Shown here: in pieces, positions 36,594 to 45,549 of the stretch
How positions within the stretch are numbered: position 1 is the first letter of the stretch
Layout of the letters: each line of letters starts with the position of its first letter
The notes under the pieces: generated by a model
Told to the model about the DNA's origin: nothing
What the model saw: only the letters and a program-made list of their open reading frames with translations
Databases searched by the model: none
Made by a program: the position numbers and the translations under genes
From: Methylobacter luteus IMV-B-3098
GTDB taxonomy: Bacteria > Pseudomonadota > Gammaproteobacteria > Methylococcales > Methylomonadaceae
Assembly: GCF_000427625.1 (NCBI RefSeq)
Contig: NZ_KE386569.1
Span: 931,376 to 995,375, forward strand
Direction of reading: 5' to 3'
Length of the DNA stretch: 64,000 nucleotides

Positions 36594-36690
36594 ATGCAAG
36601 GACTATTATCGGTCTCTATGCGTTTCGCCGGGTATTGTCTGCTTGGATTGTCAATCCTATTGCCGTTAGCGTTGCAGCCCGCAAATCAAC
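36594..36690 (+). pseudogene. Possible 5' remnant of a membrane-protein gene
   Basis: AGGA lies 9 bases before ATG 36594, and the first 30 residues form one strong hydrophobic segment (FAGYCLLGLSILLPLALQPA). Beyond about 36690 the frame runs into the antisense strand of the inverted glycosyltransferase and becomes Arg-rich shadow sequence. It looks like the start of a polymerase- or chain-length-type gene cut by the glycosyltransferase. It could also be a short real peptide. Confidence 0.35.
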
Positions 36691-37801
36691 TAGCCGTTCG
36701 TTTCGTTATCGGCAGTCCCTTCAAAAATAGAAGCTTCCGGTTCACCAATGCGAAGCGATGCTTCAGCAACCGCAGACGGAACAGAATGGGCCTGGGCAGT
36801 AGCCTCGTGATGAGAAAAGTGCAATAAAAGTCTCCCTGCCTCGACTGCTTCAATTGTTGAAAGAAATAGAGCCGGCGGAAGAACCCGCTGTCGAGATATT
36901 TCCCCATCAGATGGTACTGTTTTCGCAAGCGCTCGACCTCTTGATGAGTCGATTCGAACACCTGTTCATCAATAAGCCCCTGGCTCTTCGCTGTCTGCAG
37001 ATCCAGCAGGAAGGCCGCGTACATGGTTTCACGATTCCTGATGTCGCGCCGGAAACGCTGCTCGTTCTGTTCCAGGGCCTTGATGTCCAAACCGGACTGG
37101 TTCTTGCGGAGATACATATTGGTATCATGCAGGCGGTACTTGACCAGCGGTTCATTGATATAAAACAGCCCATTTACCAGCACCGACCGGAATCCGATGA
37201 CGTCATCCTCATGGACAATATCGTCTGGCAAGTTTCCGAACGTGTTAAACAGGCTCTTGCAAAAGGCATGCGTGCAACCGAATAGGATCGGTTTGAGCGT
37301 TTTTGCATAGCAGACAGGATCGACCAGCTGAGCCATGAGTTGCCCCGGTTCGTACTTTTCTTCATTTTTGAAAACGGGATCGATCTCCTGACCATCGATA
37401 TCGATCTGAATGAAGTCGGTGTGCAGCGAGGTGGCACGCCGCTCGGATTTTTCCCACGCCTCCCAGGAAACCAGGGTGCGCTGCGGCAGTGAAATGTCAT
37501 CAGCAGCCTGAACAACAATAAATTCTCCGCTAGCCATTCCGACGACCGTATTGAAATGACCGCCTATGGAGCGACGCACGGGATTGCGGTTCAGCCTTAT
37601 CTGATGTGGACCTTTGTAGCTTGCCGCCATCTCCTGCATGATGGTAAACGTGTTGTCATCGGAGCAATCATCGGACAGAATAATCTCGAGGGGGGAATAT
37701 GTTTGTGCAAGGGCTGCCTTGACCGCCTCGCGCACAAACGGCTCTTGATTGCAGGCGAAGACGGCAAACGTTACCAGTGGTTTTTCAAAAGATCCGGTCA
37801 T
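36686..37801 (-). CDS. Glycosyltransferase family 2, inverted relative to the locus
   Basis: 371 aa from ATG 37801, where the fold begins (KPLVTFAVFACNQEPFVREA); a TTG at 37903 would add a low-complexity leader. Motifs: EIILSDDCSDDNTFTIMQEM, and VVQAADDISLPQRT for the metal site. VHEDDVIGFRSVLVNG supplies the acidic ED element. It is the only glycosyltransferase on the minus strand in the EPS block. Together with a truncated frame at its 3' end this suggests a late insertion or inversion. No ribosome site of good strength is seen. Confidence 0.82.
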   Translation of the reverse strand: MTGSFEKPLVTFAVFACNQEPFVREAVKAALAQTYSPLEIILSDDCSDDNTFTIMQEMAASYKGPHQIRLNRNPVRRSIGGHFNTVVGMASGEFIVVQAADDISLPQRTLVSWEAWEKSERRATSLHTDFIQIDIDGQEIDPVFKNEEKYEPGQLMAQLVDPVCYAKTLKPILFGCTHAFCKSLFNTFGNLPDDIVHEDDVIGFRSVLVNGLFYINEPLVKYRLHDTNMYLRKNQSGLDIKALEQNEQRFRRDIRNRETMYAAFLLDLQTAKSQGLIDEQVFESTHQEVERLRKQYHLMGKYLDSGFFRRLYFFQQLKQSRQGDFYCTFLITRLLPRPILFRLRLLKHRFALVNRKLLFLKGLPITKRTAS

Positions 37802-37803
37802 AA

Positions 37804-38476
37804 AAGGATTAGCCTCGGTTCGGGATTGGAGAAGAGTGCTAGTTTTGACCTGGTCGTCCTCCTTTAATCCGCCGCTTGCTTTTATAGGCGTTACGCCTAC
37901 CAAAGGAGGTATAAGTGGACCTTCTTTATTTACATCAGTACTGCATAACTTATACTAGATGGGCTATATAGGCACTAATTTTAAGGGTTTTTTAAGAACT
38001 CTTCTGTTCCATGTGATGACTGTCCGCTTTCTGCTGATATATTGACGATATATTGGTCCTTCGGGAAGATCTTATGTGACTCTAAGCTGAGCTTAAGGTA
38101 AATCGAGAGTCACCCAACTGCTGGATTTTTTCGTGTTTAGTCTCATTGCTTCGTGAATTTCGTCTCTGACCTCCTTTGATTTGGGTTTAATGTTATGAAT
38201 AACCGCAAACTCTTCATATAGTCGACATAGAAGTCTAAGGCTCGGCTTAAGAATGATTAACCACCGTTTGCTATTGAGATATGTGCAGTCGTATAGCCCG
38301 GAACTCAATACAGTTCGGATCGGCTCAATTAATAAAATCAGTTACGCACAATTGATAGGTATTAGTGCTTAAGTATTAGCGCTAATTGAATTAAACGTAT
38401 AGTCAATCATACTGAAGCTCAATAGACATCTGTAAATACGCCCGATCCGGGTTACAACCTTGCAGGAGGTCAAAAA
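37804..38476. other. Intergenic region at the right end of the EPS locus
   Basis: AT-rich, about 670 bases. Contains a small hairpin (ATAGGCG TT ACGCCTA near 37884-37898) and a minus-strand frame at 38093-38308 with only a TTG start and no recognised similarity, which is not called. Promoter sequences for the inverted glycosyltransferase would be at its left end. Confidence 0.5.
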
Positions 38477-38671
38477 GTGTCATTGATAACCGTTGAAGTT
38501 TTAGACAAGGAAACCGGTAAAGTCAAAGCTATGCCGGTTGCTGTTAACCCTACGTTTTTACGGAGAGATGACCCGCCTGATATGCTTGATTACATACAGC
38601 GCATAATTGATCCTCGGCACAAGCCGGTTCTCAAGCCGTTAAGAATAACAGAACGCTATGGACACGGCTAA
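38477..38671 (+). CDS. Small hypothetical protein
   Basis: 64 aa from a GTG with a strong AGGAGG 7 bases upstream, which is the main reason to call it. Sequence is soluble and mixed-charge (VEVLDKETGKVKAMPVAVNP; RRDDPPDMLDYIQRIID). No family recognised. It lies at the edge of a region of gene fragments, so it may be cargo of a lost element. Confidence 0.5.
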   Translation: MSLITVEVLDKETGKVKAMPVAVNPTFLRRDDPPDMLDYIQRIIDPRHKPVLKPLRITERYGHG

Positions 38672-38807
38672 CTCAAGCTAACTCATTGCCCGATAAAACC
38701 AAAGGGCAGAGTGCCTGTCTTCCGATCAATAAAATATGGAGCAGGAAATGGCAACTTTGAAATTGAAATAAGAAAATGGATAAGGCAGCGATTACAGAAT
38801 TGTTAAA

Positions 38808-38998
38808 AAAGAATTCGCACTGGATCCACAGAGCGACAACATTCTAGTAGTTGGTCTGGGCAGAACTGTATTTCAGCGGCGCGCTACTTGCCAGATTTAG
38901 GGATTAAGTTCGCTTTCATCGATGCCCGAGCTAAGAACCGGATCAGTTGATCGGAAGAAACTGGAAGGGCCAGGGTATGAATTCTGATTTATGACTGG
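38808..38998 (+). pseudogene. murD: murD 5' fragment, frameshifted
   Basis: Frame 1 reads KEFALDPQSDNILVVGLGRT; after a shift at about 38868-38873 another frame reads SAARYLPDLGIKFAFIDARA. Joined, these give the N-terminal Rossmann motif and second strand of UDP-N-acetylmuramoyl-alanine-D-glutamate ligase (VxGLGxTGLSxARYL...D.R). Further downstream KKLEGPGYEF and FMTG can be aligned only loosely, with stops. No ATP-binding or ligase part is present. The essential intact murD must lie elsewhere. Confidence 0.65.
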
Positions 38999-39010
38999 GT
39001 GATTTTGCTG

Positions 39011-39036
39011 GTCGGGTTAGCGTAGCGTAACCCGAC
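39011..39036. repeat. REP-type hairpin
   Basis: GTCGGGTTA / TAACCCGAC, a 9-bp stem around GCGTAGCG. This is a second palindrome family, different from the GTGCGAAT elements. It sits just after the murD fragment. Confidence 0.7.
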
Positions 39037-39197
39037 CTACGAGGTTATTGTGCTTAAATTTACGCCTCGTTTTATCCCTAATTTTACTGCTCCAAAGACC
39101 TTGACATTACTTTTTTATACTTGAGGATACTTGGCACTTTTACGCACCAATGGCTTCCGCTAAACAAACAATAACTTTTTGAGACTTTTGCCGCACA

Positions 39198-39806
39198 TCA
39201 GCATAGCGCATCTTTGCCAGATGCCGGCCGTTTCCGCAGGCTCATCAATCCCAGCAGCCCGCTACCCATCAGCCATATCGCACTAGGCACTGGCACCGAA
39301 GAAGGCGCTGTTACATCACCGTCACGAATAGCCCAGGCATACCACGTGCCGTCCTTAGGTACGTAATAGTTATGTACGCCGTAAAGAGTATCATAGATAT
39401 ATGCAGCATCGCCCCATTGCTGTGGATCCGGAACTTCGTCAGATGTCCAGTACGCACTAAACTGGAAATTGCTGAATAAGTCGTAATTGCTATTCTCCTT
39501 GATCACTTCGGTATTCCACGGCTCAGCACCCAATTCAACATAAAACAAATGATCCATTTCATCATAGCTGGGTAAGCGCCAGTCATCATAGCCCCCGTAT
39601 ACCAAATTGTCCGCCCAGTCCATCGCCTGATACCAGGTCATTGTCCCATTCAAATCGGCGTTTTGCATCCAGGTTCTGTTGGTGTCGCTATCGTAAATCA
39701 GATCAGATGTGCGTTGTGCTAAAGATGCCGCCGGGCTACCTGTAGACAGTGCCAATAAGCTGGTTGCCAGTATCGATATCAATAAATGTTTATTGTTTTT
39801 TTTCAT
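39198..39806 (-). CDS. PEP-CTERM-type secreted protein with DUF1566 (Lcl-like) domain
   Basis: 202 aa. Signal peptide ends about TGSPAA. The body carries the DUF1566 pattern: DSDTNRTWMQNADLNGT, ..WADNLVYGGYDDWRLPS, and YWTSDE. The tail at 171-193 is VPVPSAIWLMGSGLLGLMS plus RKR, a PEP-CTERM sorting signal of the VPxPSAIWL subtype frequent in gammaproteobacteria. It should be processed by an exosortase of the EpsH type, not by the exosortase E nearby, whose motif differs; no EpsH is visible in the window. Confidence 0.85.
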   Translation of the reverse strand: MKKNNKHLLISILATSLLALSTGSPAASLAQRTSDLIYDSDTNRTWMQNADLNGTMTWYQAMDWADNLVYGGYDDWRLPSYDEMDHLFYVELGAEPWNTEVIKENSNYDLFSNFQFSAYWTSDEVPDPQQWGDAAYIYDTLYGVHNYYVPKDGTWYAWAIRDGDVTAPSSVPVPSAIWLMGSGLLGLMSLRKRPASGKDALC

Positions 39807-39891
39807 GTTTTATCACAAATAATAGAGTATAGATGGGTTGTCTGAAGTTATCCGTAGCTATACGGCTACTCCTTCGCATCCATAAAGCGTC

Positions 39892-40122
39892 ATGGATCAC
39901 GAATGTTATTTCTTGGTCATTCCAGTAAGTGCAGAAACAATAGCATTTGTTATAGTGATAGACGCGGAACAGTTAACCAGCAAGAGTCTACCCCAGACAA
40001 TTTACCGACACATCAATCGTGGCAAGCTTTCAAAAAGCGGTAATAAAAGGACCAGCATCGTCGAGTTGATGCGCGCCTATAGAGACTTTCTGGACTTTGA
40101 TACATCAAAACTGCTCGCCTAG
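39892..40122 (+). pseudogene. HTH-like remnant of an accessory DNA-binding protein
   Basis: The frame ends with QTIYRHINRGKLSKSGNKRT followed by SIVELMRAYRDF, which matches the helix-turn-helix pattern of small plasmid/island proteins (TIYRHIxxGKLS...V.ELxRxYG). The N-terminal part is not recognisable, there is no ribosome site before 39892, and it lies in the scar region. Could be a short live gene. Confidence 0.35.
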
Positions 40123-40244
40123 CGGATTGAATCAGTCTCAAAATGTACTTTACTCTTTATATTCATTCAGTTTCAAGCTGTTTCGATATTAATTGGCTTT
40201 GCACCGATAAATTTAATTATTGCATTAAATTAGCTATCCGATGA

Positions 40245-40475
40245 AGTTCTAAGGAAATTGCTCACAAGCCGGCCGAAAGCCTGCGCCAGAATCTCAGCGT
40301 TGACTGGTCTGAATGCGAAAGTATCCGGGCCGAGCTGCGGTCGATGGCAAAGCGGATACTGCGCAAACTCAAACATACGCCGGCTCAACAGGAGTCGGCG
40401 GTGGAACTGATCCTACAACAGGCGCAGGCACTGGGTAAGACGTGGGTTCCCCTTAATAAGGATAATCATAAATAG
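40245..40475 (+). pseudogene. hsdR: hsdR 3' fragment (type I restriction subunit)
   Basis: An open frame of 76 codons reads SLRQNLSVDWSECESIRAEL, RSMAKRILRKLKHTPAQQES and AVELILQQAQAL, then stops at 40473. This is the C-terminal helical end of type I restriction R subunits (VDW...ESVRAKLR..VKR.LRKY..PP..Q..A...V..QAE). The preceding ~2.5 kb of helicase and nuclease domains is absent and stops lie just upstream. It overlaps the end of the minus-strand gene at 40453. Evidence of a lost restriction-modification island. Confidence 0.75.
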
Positions 40476-40860
40476 AGAGATCAGGATAAAAACGCGGGAT
40501 CCACGGCTGGAGTTTGAAGATTTCAATATCGTTCCGAACTTCCAGCGCCTGCGCGGCTTGTCGGACTGCATTGGCCTGCAGCCAGACGGCGGCGACTTTT
40601 GCTTCCTCAATCCGGAAGGCGCGCTCTCTTTCCCAGGCTTCGGCCATGGCGGCATCCGCCACCCGGATTTCCTCTCTTTTTATGGCCCAGCGGTGTTGCG
40701 CGGCAAGCTGTCGCTGCTTGGGAATGTCGTTGATCACCATCGGCCGGATGGAAGGCTTATGAGGGCAGGGGTCTTGCTGATATTTACCGGGGGCGCATTT
40801 GTAAACCTGAGCGTAAGCGGAAGTCGGTAGCAAGACGAGCAGTAATAAAAATACTTTCAT
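40453..40860 (-). CDS. Small secreted protein, DUF4124-like
   Basis: 135 aa; AAAGGAGG before the ATG. Signal peptide LLLLVLLPTSAYA, then VYKCAPGKYQQDPC, the Cys-pair motif of DUF4124 periplasmic proteins. The rest is an Ala/Glu/Arg-rich helix with aromatic C-terminal end (IPRFYPDLSIYDYPY). Function unknown; periplasmic. Its 3' end overlaps the hsdR fragment by 23 bases on the other strand. Confidence 0.72.
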   Translation of the reverse strand: MKVFLLLLVLLPTSAYAQVYKCAPGKYQQDPCPHKPSIRPMVINDIPKQRQLAAQHRWAIKREEIRVADAAMAEAWERERAFRIEEAKVAAVWLQANAVRQAAQALEVRNDIEIFKLQPWIPRFYPDLSIYDYPY

Positions 40861-41199
40861 TTCATCCTCCTTTACAGGTGGTGTTTTGAGTATTTATGCA
40901 ACTGATAGCGGTTGTAGAGTCGAATTCATTTGTGCCCTGGAGGGTATTCGACCCGGTAATAGCCCGCAGGAATTTATAGCAGACTGATGAAAAAGGTATG
41001 CAACCCCCTCCGTGGGGATAGATGCACACCCTGCCTAATTCATGGTCCCATGCTCTGCGCGGAAACAATAGGCTCAATCTTTATGATTGAATTATGTGGT
41101 AATTGTTCAATTTCTATCACTTCCATTGCCTGCCGACAACCGGATACCGAGAAATGCTCAAAGACTGCGCCTTAATTAGCCTAAAGCGGCCACCCGGCC
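40861..41199. other. Intergenic region with degenerate REP element
   Basis: Holds the promoter side of the DUF4124-like gene and a REP-like element at 40913-40954 (TGTAGAGTCGAATTCATT ... GTATTCGACC). A hairpin CCCCTCCGTGGGG lies near 41005. No gene is supported. Confidence 0.55.
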
Positions 41200-43359
41200 T
41201 CAGAGTACAGCGACCAGCCCAATTTCGCCGTTGCGCCGTTCCACGCTGACGGCTACATCATTGCCATGTCGTCGAACAACCAGGTCAATGGTGGCAGTGC
41301 CGTAGCGTAAATCCCGGATACGTAGCCAATTGAGATAACTCGGAAGGCGCGGGTGATGTAATCGAAGTCGCGGGCGGGCGCTCTCAAAGCTAATGCCCAG
41401 CATGGCCTCGATCAGCATGAATATTGCGCCACTGGCCCAGGCTTGAGGGGCACAGGCGACCGGATAAAGTATCGGGCCTTGCCCCTGCATGCGATTAAAG
41501 CCGCAAAACAGTTCAGGAAGCCTGTGTTGATCGAAGAAAATGGAGGCATTGAACAAACCCTCGACAAACTTCAAAGCTTCATCGACAAAACCATAGCGCA
41601 CCATGCCGGCGGCTGCCAGGGCAGTATCATGTGGCCAGACCGAGCCGTTATGATATGACATCGGATTATAGCGAGCCTCGCCAGCGAATATGGTTCTTAG
41701 CCCCCAGCCGTTAAAAGCATTTTCCCCAGTCAATTGCCTGACCAGCCGCGCGGCACGTTCCGGCTTGACTATGCCGTTATAAAGTAAATGCCCCGGATTA
41801 GAACTGCGGACTGCACAGGGTTTGCCCGTACCATCCAGAGCCAGGGCATAGATGTCGAGATCATCGATCCAGAAAGCTGTTTCAAAATCTTCCCGCAGGC
41901 GATCGGCTACGGTTCGCCAGTAGTGCGCTTTGTCTTCAAACTCAAGGCGTTCGGCAAGCTCCGCACCGCATTCCAGGGCTTCCCAGGCATACCCCTGAAC
42001 CTCGCACAAGGCTATCGGCGGTACGGCATCGCGGCCATCATTATGAAATATTGAATCGTTTGAATCTTTCCAGCCCTGCTGGACCAGACCGCCCGCCACA
42101 TGCTGGCGATAGCTGAGAAAACCATCTTGCTCCAGTTTCGTAGTGACCCAGTTCAGGGCTTCTTCGATATGAGGCCAAAGCTCCTGGATAAATGCCAGAT
42201 CACCGCTACGCTGAAAATAACGGCCGGCAAGCACTACGAACAAAGGCGTTGCATCCACCGTTCCGTAATACCGGCGAAAAGGGACTTCATCCAGAGCGGG
42301 CATTTCGCCTTCACGCATTTCATGCAGAATTTTTCCCGGTTCGGCTTCTCGTTTCGGATCCTCCGATTCGGCCTGTGTCGCGGCCAGAAAGGCCAGAACC
42401 CCTCGCGCCAGCTCCGGTTGCACCCACAGGGTTTGCAATGCGGTGATCAGTCCATCGCGTCCGAAAGGAGTGGAGAACCAGGGAATTCCTGCATAGGGAT
42501 AAGGACCGTAGCTGGTTGCCGTGGTTAGAATCTGCAAATCGGCGGTTGAACGGTTGAGCCATTCATTGAATTGTTGGTTATCGGTCCAGATCGACGCGCG
42601 GGACGCCCGGTCGGCGGCAATTTCACGGTTTTTAGCGTCAACGGCTTCCGAATGACCGAGCAGATAAAATCGGGCTTCGCCGTTAACGCATGAAATCAAG
42701 GATTCCAATTCGTAACTTTCTCCCGGTGCCAGATCGATCCAGAATTTCGCTTTATCGTTGACCAATTGATCGGGCTGCTGGTTAAAGCCGATGCGTGTGC
42801 GCCGGGTAACATGGTCCAGGCCTTCATAAGTCAGAATGACCGCGTTTTGCTCCAGGACCGGTTCTTTCTGCTTGCCCCGGCGCTCGCGCTCCGTGCCGCG
42901 CACTTCGAAGATATCGCTAAAATCGGCGTCGAAGTGATACTCCAGACAGAAGCGGTGCCGTTGATCATGGTAGTTGACTATTTTCAGGTGCTCACTGAGA
43001 GAACTGTCATGGGCGATCAATTCACGATGCAGATGCAGACTGCCTTTAGGAAGCCAAAGCACTTCGTCGCGAAACAGATCCGGCGTGGTCTGGTCGACCA
43101 CCAGTCGGCTGTTGTCGAGCCGAACCATGGAATTGAGCAGCATCGGTTCGCGTTCGGCGAGTTTGATATGCCAAAACGACAAGTGACGGGTGCCGAGAAA
43201 ATAAAATCCTTGTTCGCCGAATCCCACCCAGCTTATTTCGCCATGACGGCTGAAAACTCCAAAGCTGTCGCCTGATTTAAGCACCTTGGTCCGATCGTCA
43301 GCGCGCGAAGAAGTGGCCGAAATATACCAACTATTGTCTATTTGTATCGAACCTTCCAT
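41200..43359 (-). CDS. Amylo-alpha-1,6-glucosidase / glycogen-debranching family protein
   Basis: 719 aa; GGAG before the ATG. N-terminal beta-sandwich domain (ISATSSRADDRTKVLKSGDS; FWHIKLAEREPMLLNS) and C-terminal (alpha/alpha)6 barrel (AGIPWFSTPFGRDGLITALQ; MSYHNGSVWPHDTALAAAGM), with the acidic residues of TPFGRDG and WPHD at the expected catalytic face. It should hydrolyse alpha-1,6 branches in glycogen or related glucans in the cytoplasm. Located 19 bases downstream of a GT4 gene on the same strand; the pair is likely an operon for storage or osmolyte glucan handling. Confidence 0.85.
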   Translation of the reverse strand: MEGSIQIDNSWYISATSSRADDRTKVLKSGDSFGVFSRHGEISWVGFGEQGFYFLGTRHLSFWHIKLAEREPMLLNSMVRLDNSRLVVDQTTPDLFRDEVLWLPKGSLHLHRELIAHDSSLSEHLKIVNYHDQRHRFCLEYHFDADFSDIFEVRGTERERRGKQKEPVLEQNAVILTYEGLDHVTRRTRIGFNQQPDQLVNDKAKFWIDLAPGESYELESLISCVNGEARFYLLGHSEAVDAKNREIAADRASRASIWTDNQQFNEWLNRSTADLQILTTATSYGPYPYAGIPWFSTPFGRDGLITALQTLWVQPELARGVLAFLAATQAESEDPKREAEPGKILHEMREGEMPALDEVPFRRYYGTVDATPLFVVLAGRYFQRSGDLAFIQELWPHIEEALNWVTTKLEQDGFLSYRQHVAGGLVQQGWKDSNDSIFHNDGRDAVPPIALCEVQGYAWEALECGAELAERLEFEDKAHYWRTVADRLREDFETAFWIDDLDIYALALDGTGKPCAVRSSNPGHLLYNGIVKPERAARLVRQLTGENAFNGWGLRTIFAGEARYNPMSYHNGSVWPHDTALAAAGMVRYGFVDEALKFVEGLFNASIFFDQHRLPELFCGFNRMQGQGPILYPVACAPQAWASGAIFMLIEAMLGISFESARPRLRLHHPRLPSYLNWLRIRDLRYGTATIDLVVRRHGNDVAVSVERRNGEIGLVAVL

Positions 43360-43378
43360 TTCATTCTCCGATTTATCG

Positions 43379-44530
43379 TTAAAGTTTGTCGGAAGTGCCG
43401 GTCGATGCAGTGGCTAGCCGTTGTTTCCAGATCTCGTTTGGCGATGTTTTCCGATTTTTACGCATATTGAGGAGGAATGCGCCGGAATCCGACAAGGCGT
43501 TTTCCTGCTGCACCATCAGCTTTTGATAAGCGTTGACATAATTTTTGGCCATCCGGTCCGCCGAGAAGCGCTGCTCGAAATAGCGTCGACAGACGCCGCG
43601 ATCGATTTGGTCGATACGGGCTATAGCCGAAACGGCTTCTTCTTCGGATTCCACGATGTAGCCGCTCACACCGTCAGTCATGACTTCGGCTACGGAACCT
43701 CGAGGATAAGCGATGATTGGCGTACCGCAGGCCATGGCTTCAATCATCACCAGACCAAAAGGCTCCTGCCAGGCTATCGGGAATAGAAGTGCTTTTGCGC
43801 CGCCCAGCAATTCGTTTTTGCCCTGTTCATCCACTTCGCCGATGAATTCGATTAATGGATGATCAAGGTGAGGACGAATGCGGGTTTCGAAATACTCGCG
43901 ATCCACGACGTCGATTTTTGCCGCCATTTTTAGCGGCATCCCGGCGCGCAGGGCAATTTCGATAGCCGCTTCGGCGCCTTTTTCAGGTGATATACGGCCA
44001 AGGAAGGCCAAATAATCGCCGGCATTGGCTTGGAAGTCGTATAAATCAACCGGAATACCGTTGTACACCGTATCGGTCCAACGTGCCATGGATAAAGGTT
44101 CGCGCTGATGATTGGCTATCGAAATTACCGGCATATCCAGGAATTCATCGAATAATGGCTTAAGGTCGGGTAAATCGAGCCGGCCATGTAAAGTTGTTAC
44201 TTGCGGTGTCCGCATCTTCCGCGATAAAGGAAAATGGAAATAGTCGGTATGAAAGTGAATTATGTCAAAGCTTTCGGCAATATTGCTTACTTGAGCTAAT
44301 TGCAACATATGGCAAGCCATGGGGTCGCGTTTCTCAGGAGCCAAACGCAAGGCTTCCGGAATAACAGCGTGTAATTTGGCGCTGGTGCGGGAATCGGCGC
44401 TGGCGAAGAGTGTGACTTCATGGCCCTGCTGCACCAGGGCTTCGGTCAGGTAGTGAACTACTCGTTCCGTTCCGCCATAGGCTTTTGGTGGAACGCTTTC
44501 ATGCAAAGGAGCGACTTGGGCAATTTTCAT
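43379..44530 (-). CDS. Glycosyltransferase family 4
   Basis: 383 aa; AGAGG before the ATG. Starts MKIAQVAPLHESVPPKAYGG, the Gly-rich acceptor loop with GGTERVVHYLTEALV, and VTLFASADS. Donor domain: YLAFLGRISPEKGAEAAIEI, LLFPIAWQEPFGLVMIEAMA and GTPIIAYPRGSVAEVM. It lies upstream of the debranching enzyme in one transcription unit, so it may make or extend a glucan; donor unknown. Confidence 0.85.
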   Translation of the reverse strand: MKIAQVAPLHESVPPKAYGGTERVVHYLTEALVQQGHEVTLFASADSRTSAKLHAVIPEALRLAPEKRDPMACHMLQLAQVSNIAESFDIIHFHTDYFHFPLSRKMRTPQVTTLHGRLDLPDLKPLFDEFLDMPVISIANHQREPLSMARWTDTVYNGIPVDLYDFQANAGDYLAFLGRISPEKGAEAAIEIALRAGMPLKMAAKIDVVDREYFETRIRPHLDHPLIEFIGEVDEQGKNELLGGAKALLFPIAWQEPFGLVMIEAMACGTPIIAYPRGSVAEVMTDGVSGYIVESEEEAVSAIARIDQIDRGVCRRYFEQRFSADRMAKNYVNAYQKLMVQQENALSDSGAFLLNMRKNRKTSPNEIWKQRLATASTGTSDKL

Positions 44531-45008
44531 CTGTATAACCTCTTGATATATTAATAAAAATTGTTTGGGTTCGGCAATGATATAGACAGGTCGGCTTTCT
44601 TCAGGCAGCAGGTTTTAAAGGCAGTACGATTAAAAGGATTGGTATTGCAAACGGTGAAGGCCGGGTCTGCATAACATTAAGTAGTCTGGGGACAAGATCC
44701 TCATATTTCAAGTTTTTTTGGGGGCGCCTCCTGGGAGTGGATAATTTTTGGCTCATTATATGCTTATATAACGAGGAGCTGAACACGGCAAGCAGGGCAA
44801 AAACTATCCGTGTGTCCTATTAATTCATGGAAACCTGTTGATCAGGCTCGAACTGATCAATATTTTTAAACAAAAATTTGATCTATGATAATTAATCCTT
44901 ATGATTCCATTATGAGCCAATTGTTCAATAACCGCCGGAGATATGGCGTTTATTATCGTTATGACGTTGTAATTGGCAGTGTTTTTATCAATATTATCGG
45001 GAGTGTAA
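44531..45008. other. Intergenic region between divergent units
   Basis: About 480 bases, AT-rich on both sides. Promoters for the GT4 gene and for the DUF167 gene should lie here. No frame with a ribosome site was found. Confidence 0.55.
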
Positions 45009-45311
45009 ATGACATCATTCTGCCATTGGGAGGGCGATACGTTGGTGCTGAATATTCTGGGGAGGCCGCGCGCCAAACGCACGGCGATCGGTAAGGTCAT
45101 CGGCAAGCAACTGGAGGTTCATGTTGCGGAGATGCCGGTAAGAGGCAGGGCTACGGCGCATCTGGTGCAGTTTTTGGCTGAGGAGTTCCAGGTCGATATC
45201 AGCGCTATCGTGGTCGTGTTCGGCGTGTACAACGTCAATAAACAACTGCGCATCACAGCACCCGGGCGGCTGCCTGCCGTTATTCCCCAACCGCCTGAGC
45301 GTGGGTCATAA
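45009..45311 (+). CDS. DUF167 family protein (YggU-like)
   Basis: 100 aa. The fold is complete: LVLNILGRPRAKRTAIGKVI, LEVHVAEMPVRGRATAHLVQ, FLAEEFQV and the final NKQLRITAP. Proteins of this family are about 95-100 aa, soluble and of unknown function. In many proteobacteria the gene sits after yggT; here it stands alone. Confidence 0.82.
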   Translation: MTSFCHWEGDTLVLNILGRPRAKRTAIGKVIGKQLEVHVAEMPVRGRATAHLVQFLAEEFQVDISAIVVVFGVYNVNKQLRITAPGRLPAVIPQPPERGS

Positions 45312-45549
45312 CTTCGGCAGTCAATCTGCGTATTTTGCTTACAAATGCTTTTTTATCGTGGCTGGATGTTGCTCAGTCAGCCGTATCTCAATCGATCTGT
45401 CATCCTTTAACGGCTACCGCATAAAAAAGACATCATTTTCATCGACGTTCGCTGGCCCTTCGACTTATTATGGTAGGCTGGATAAGGCGGCAAACTGAGC
45501 GTCTGCAGCGAACAAACTGTAATTCTTAGCGTAAAAGGAGTTAAACCAC

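Noticed and set aside
38093-38308. 71-codon minus-strand frame with TTG start
   Set aside because: No ribosome site of strength and no recognised similarity; could be real but cannot be supported.
44690-44760. Possible RAYT/transposase relic (TCTGGGGACAAGATCC)
   Set aside because: Only a short resemblance to motifs near such genes; no coding remnant found.
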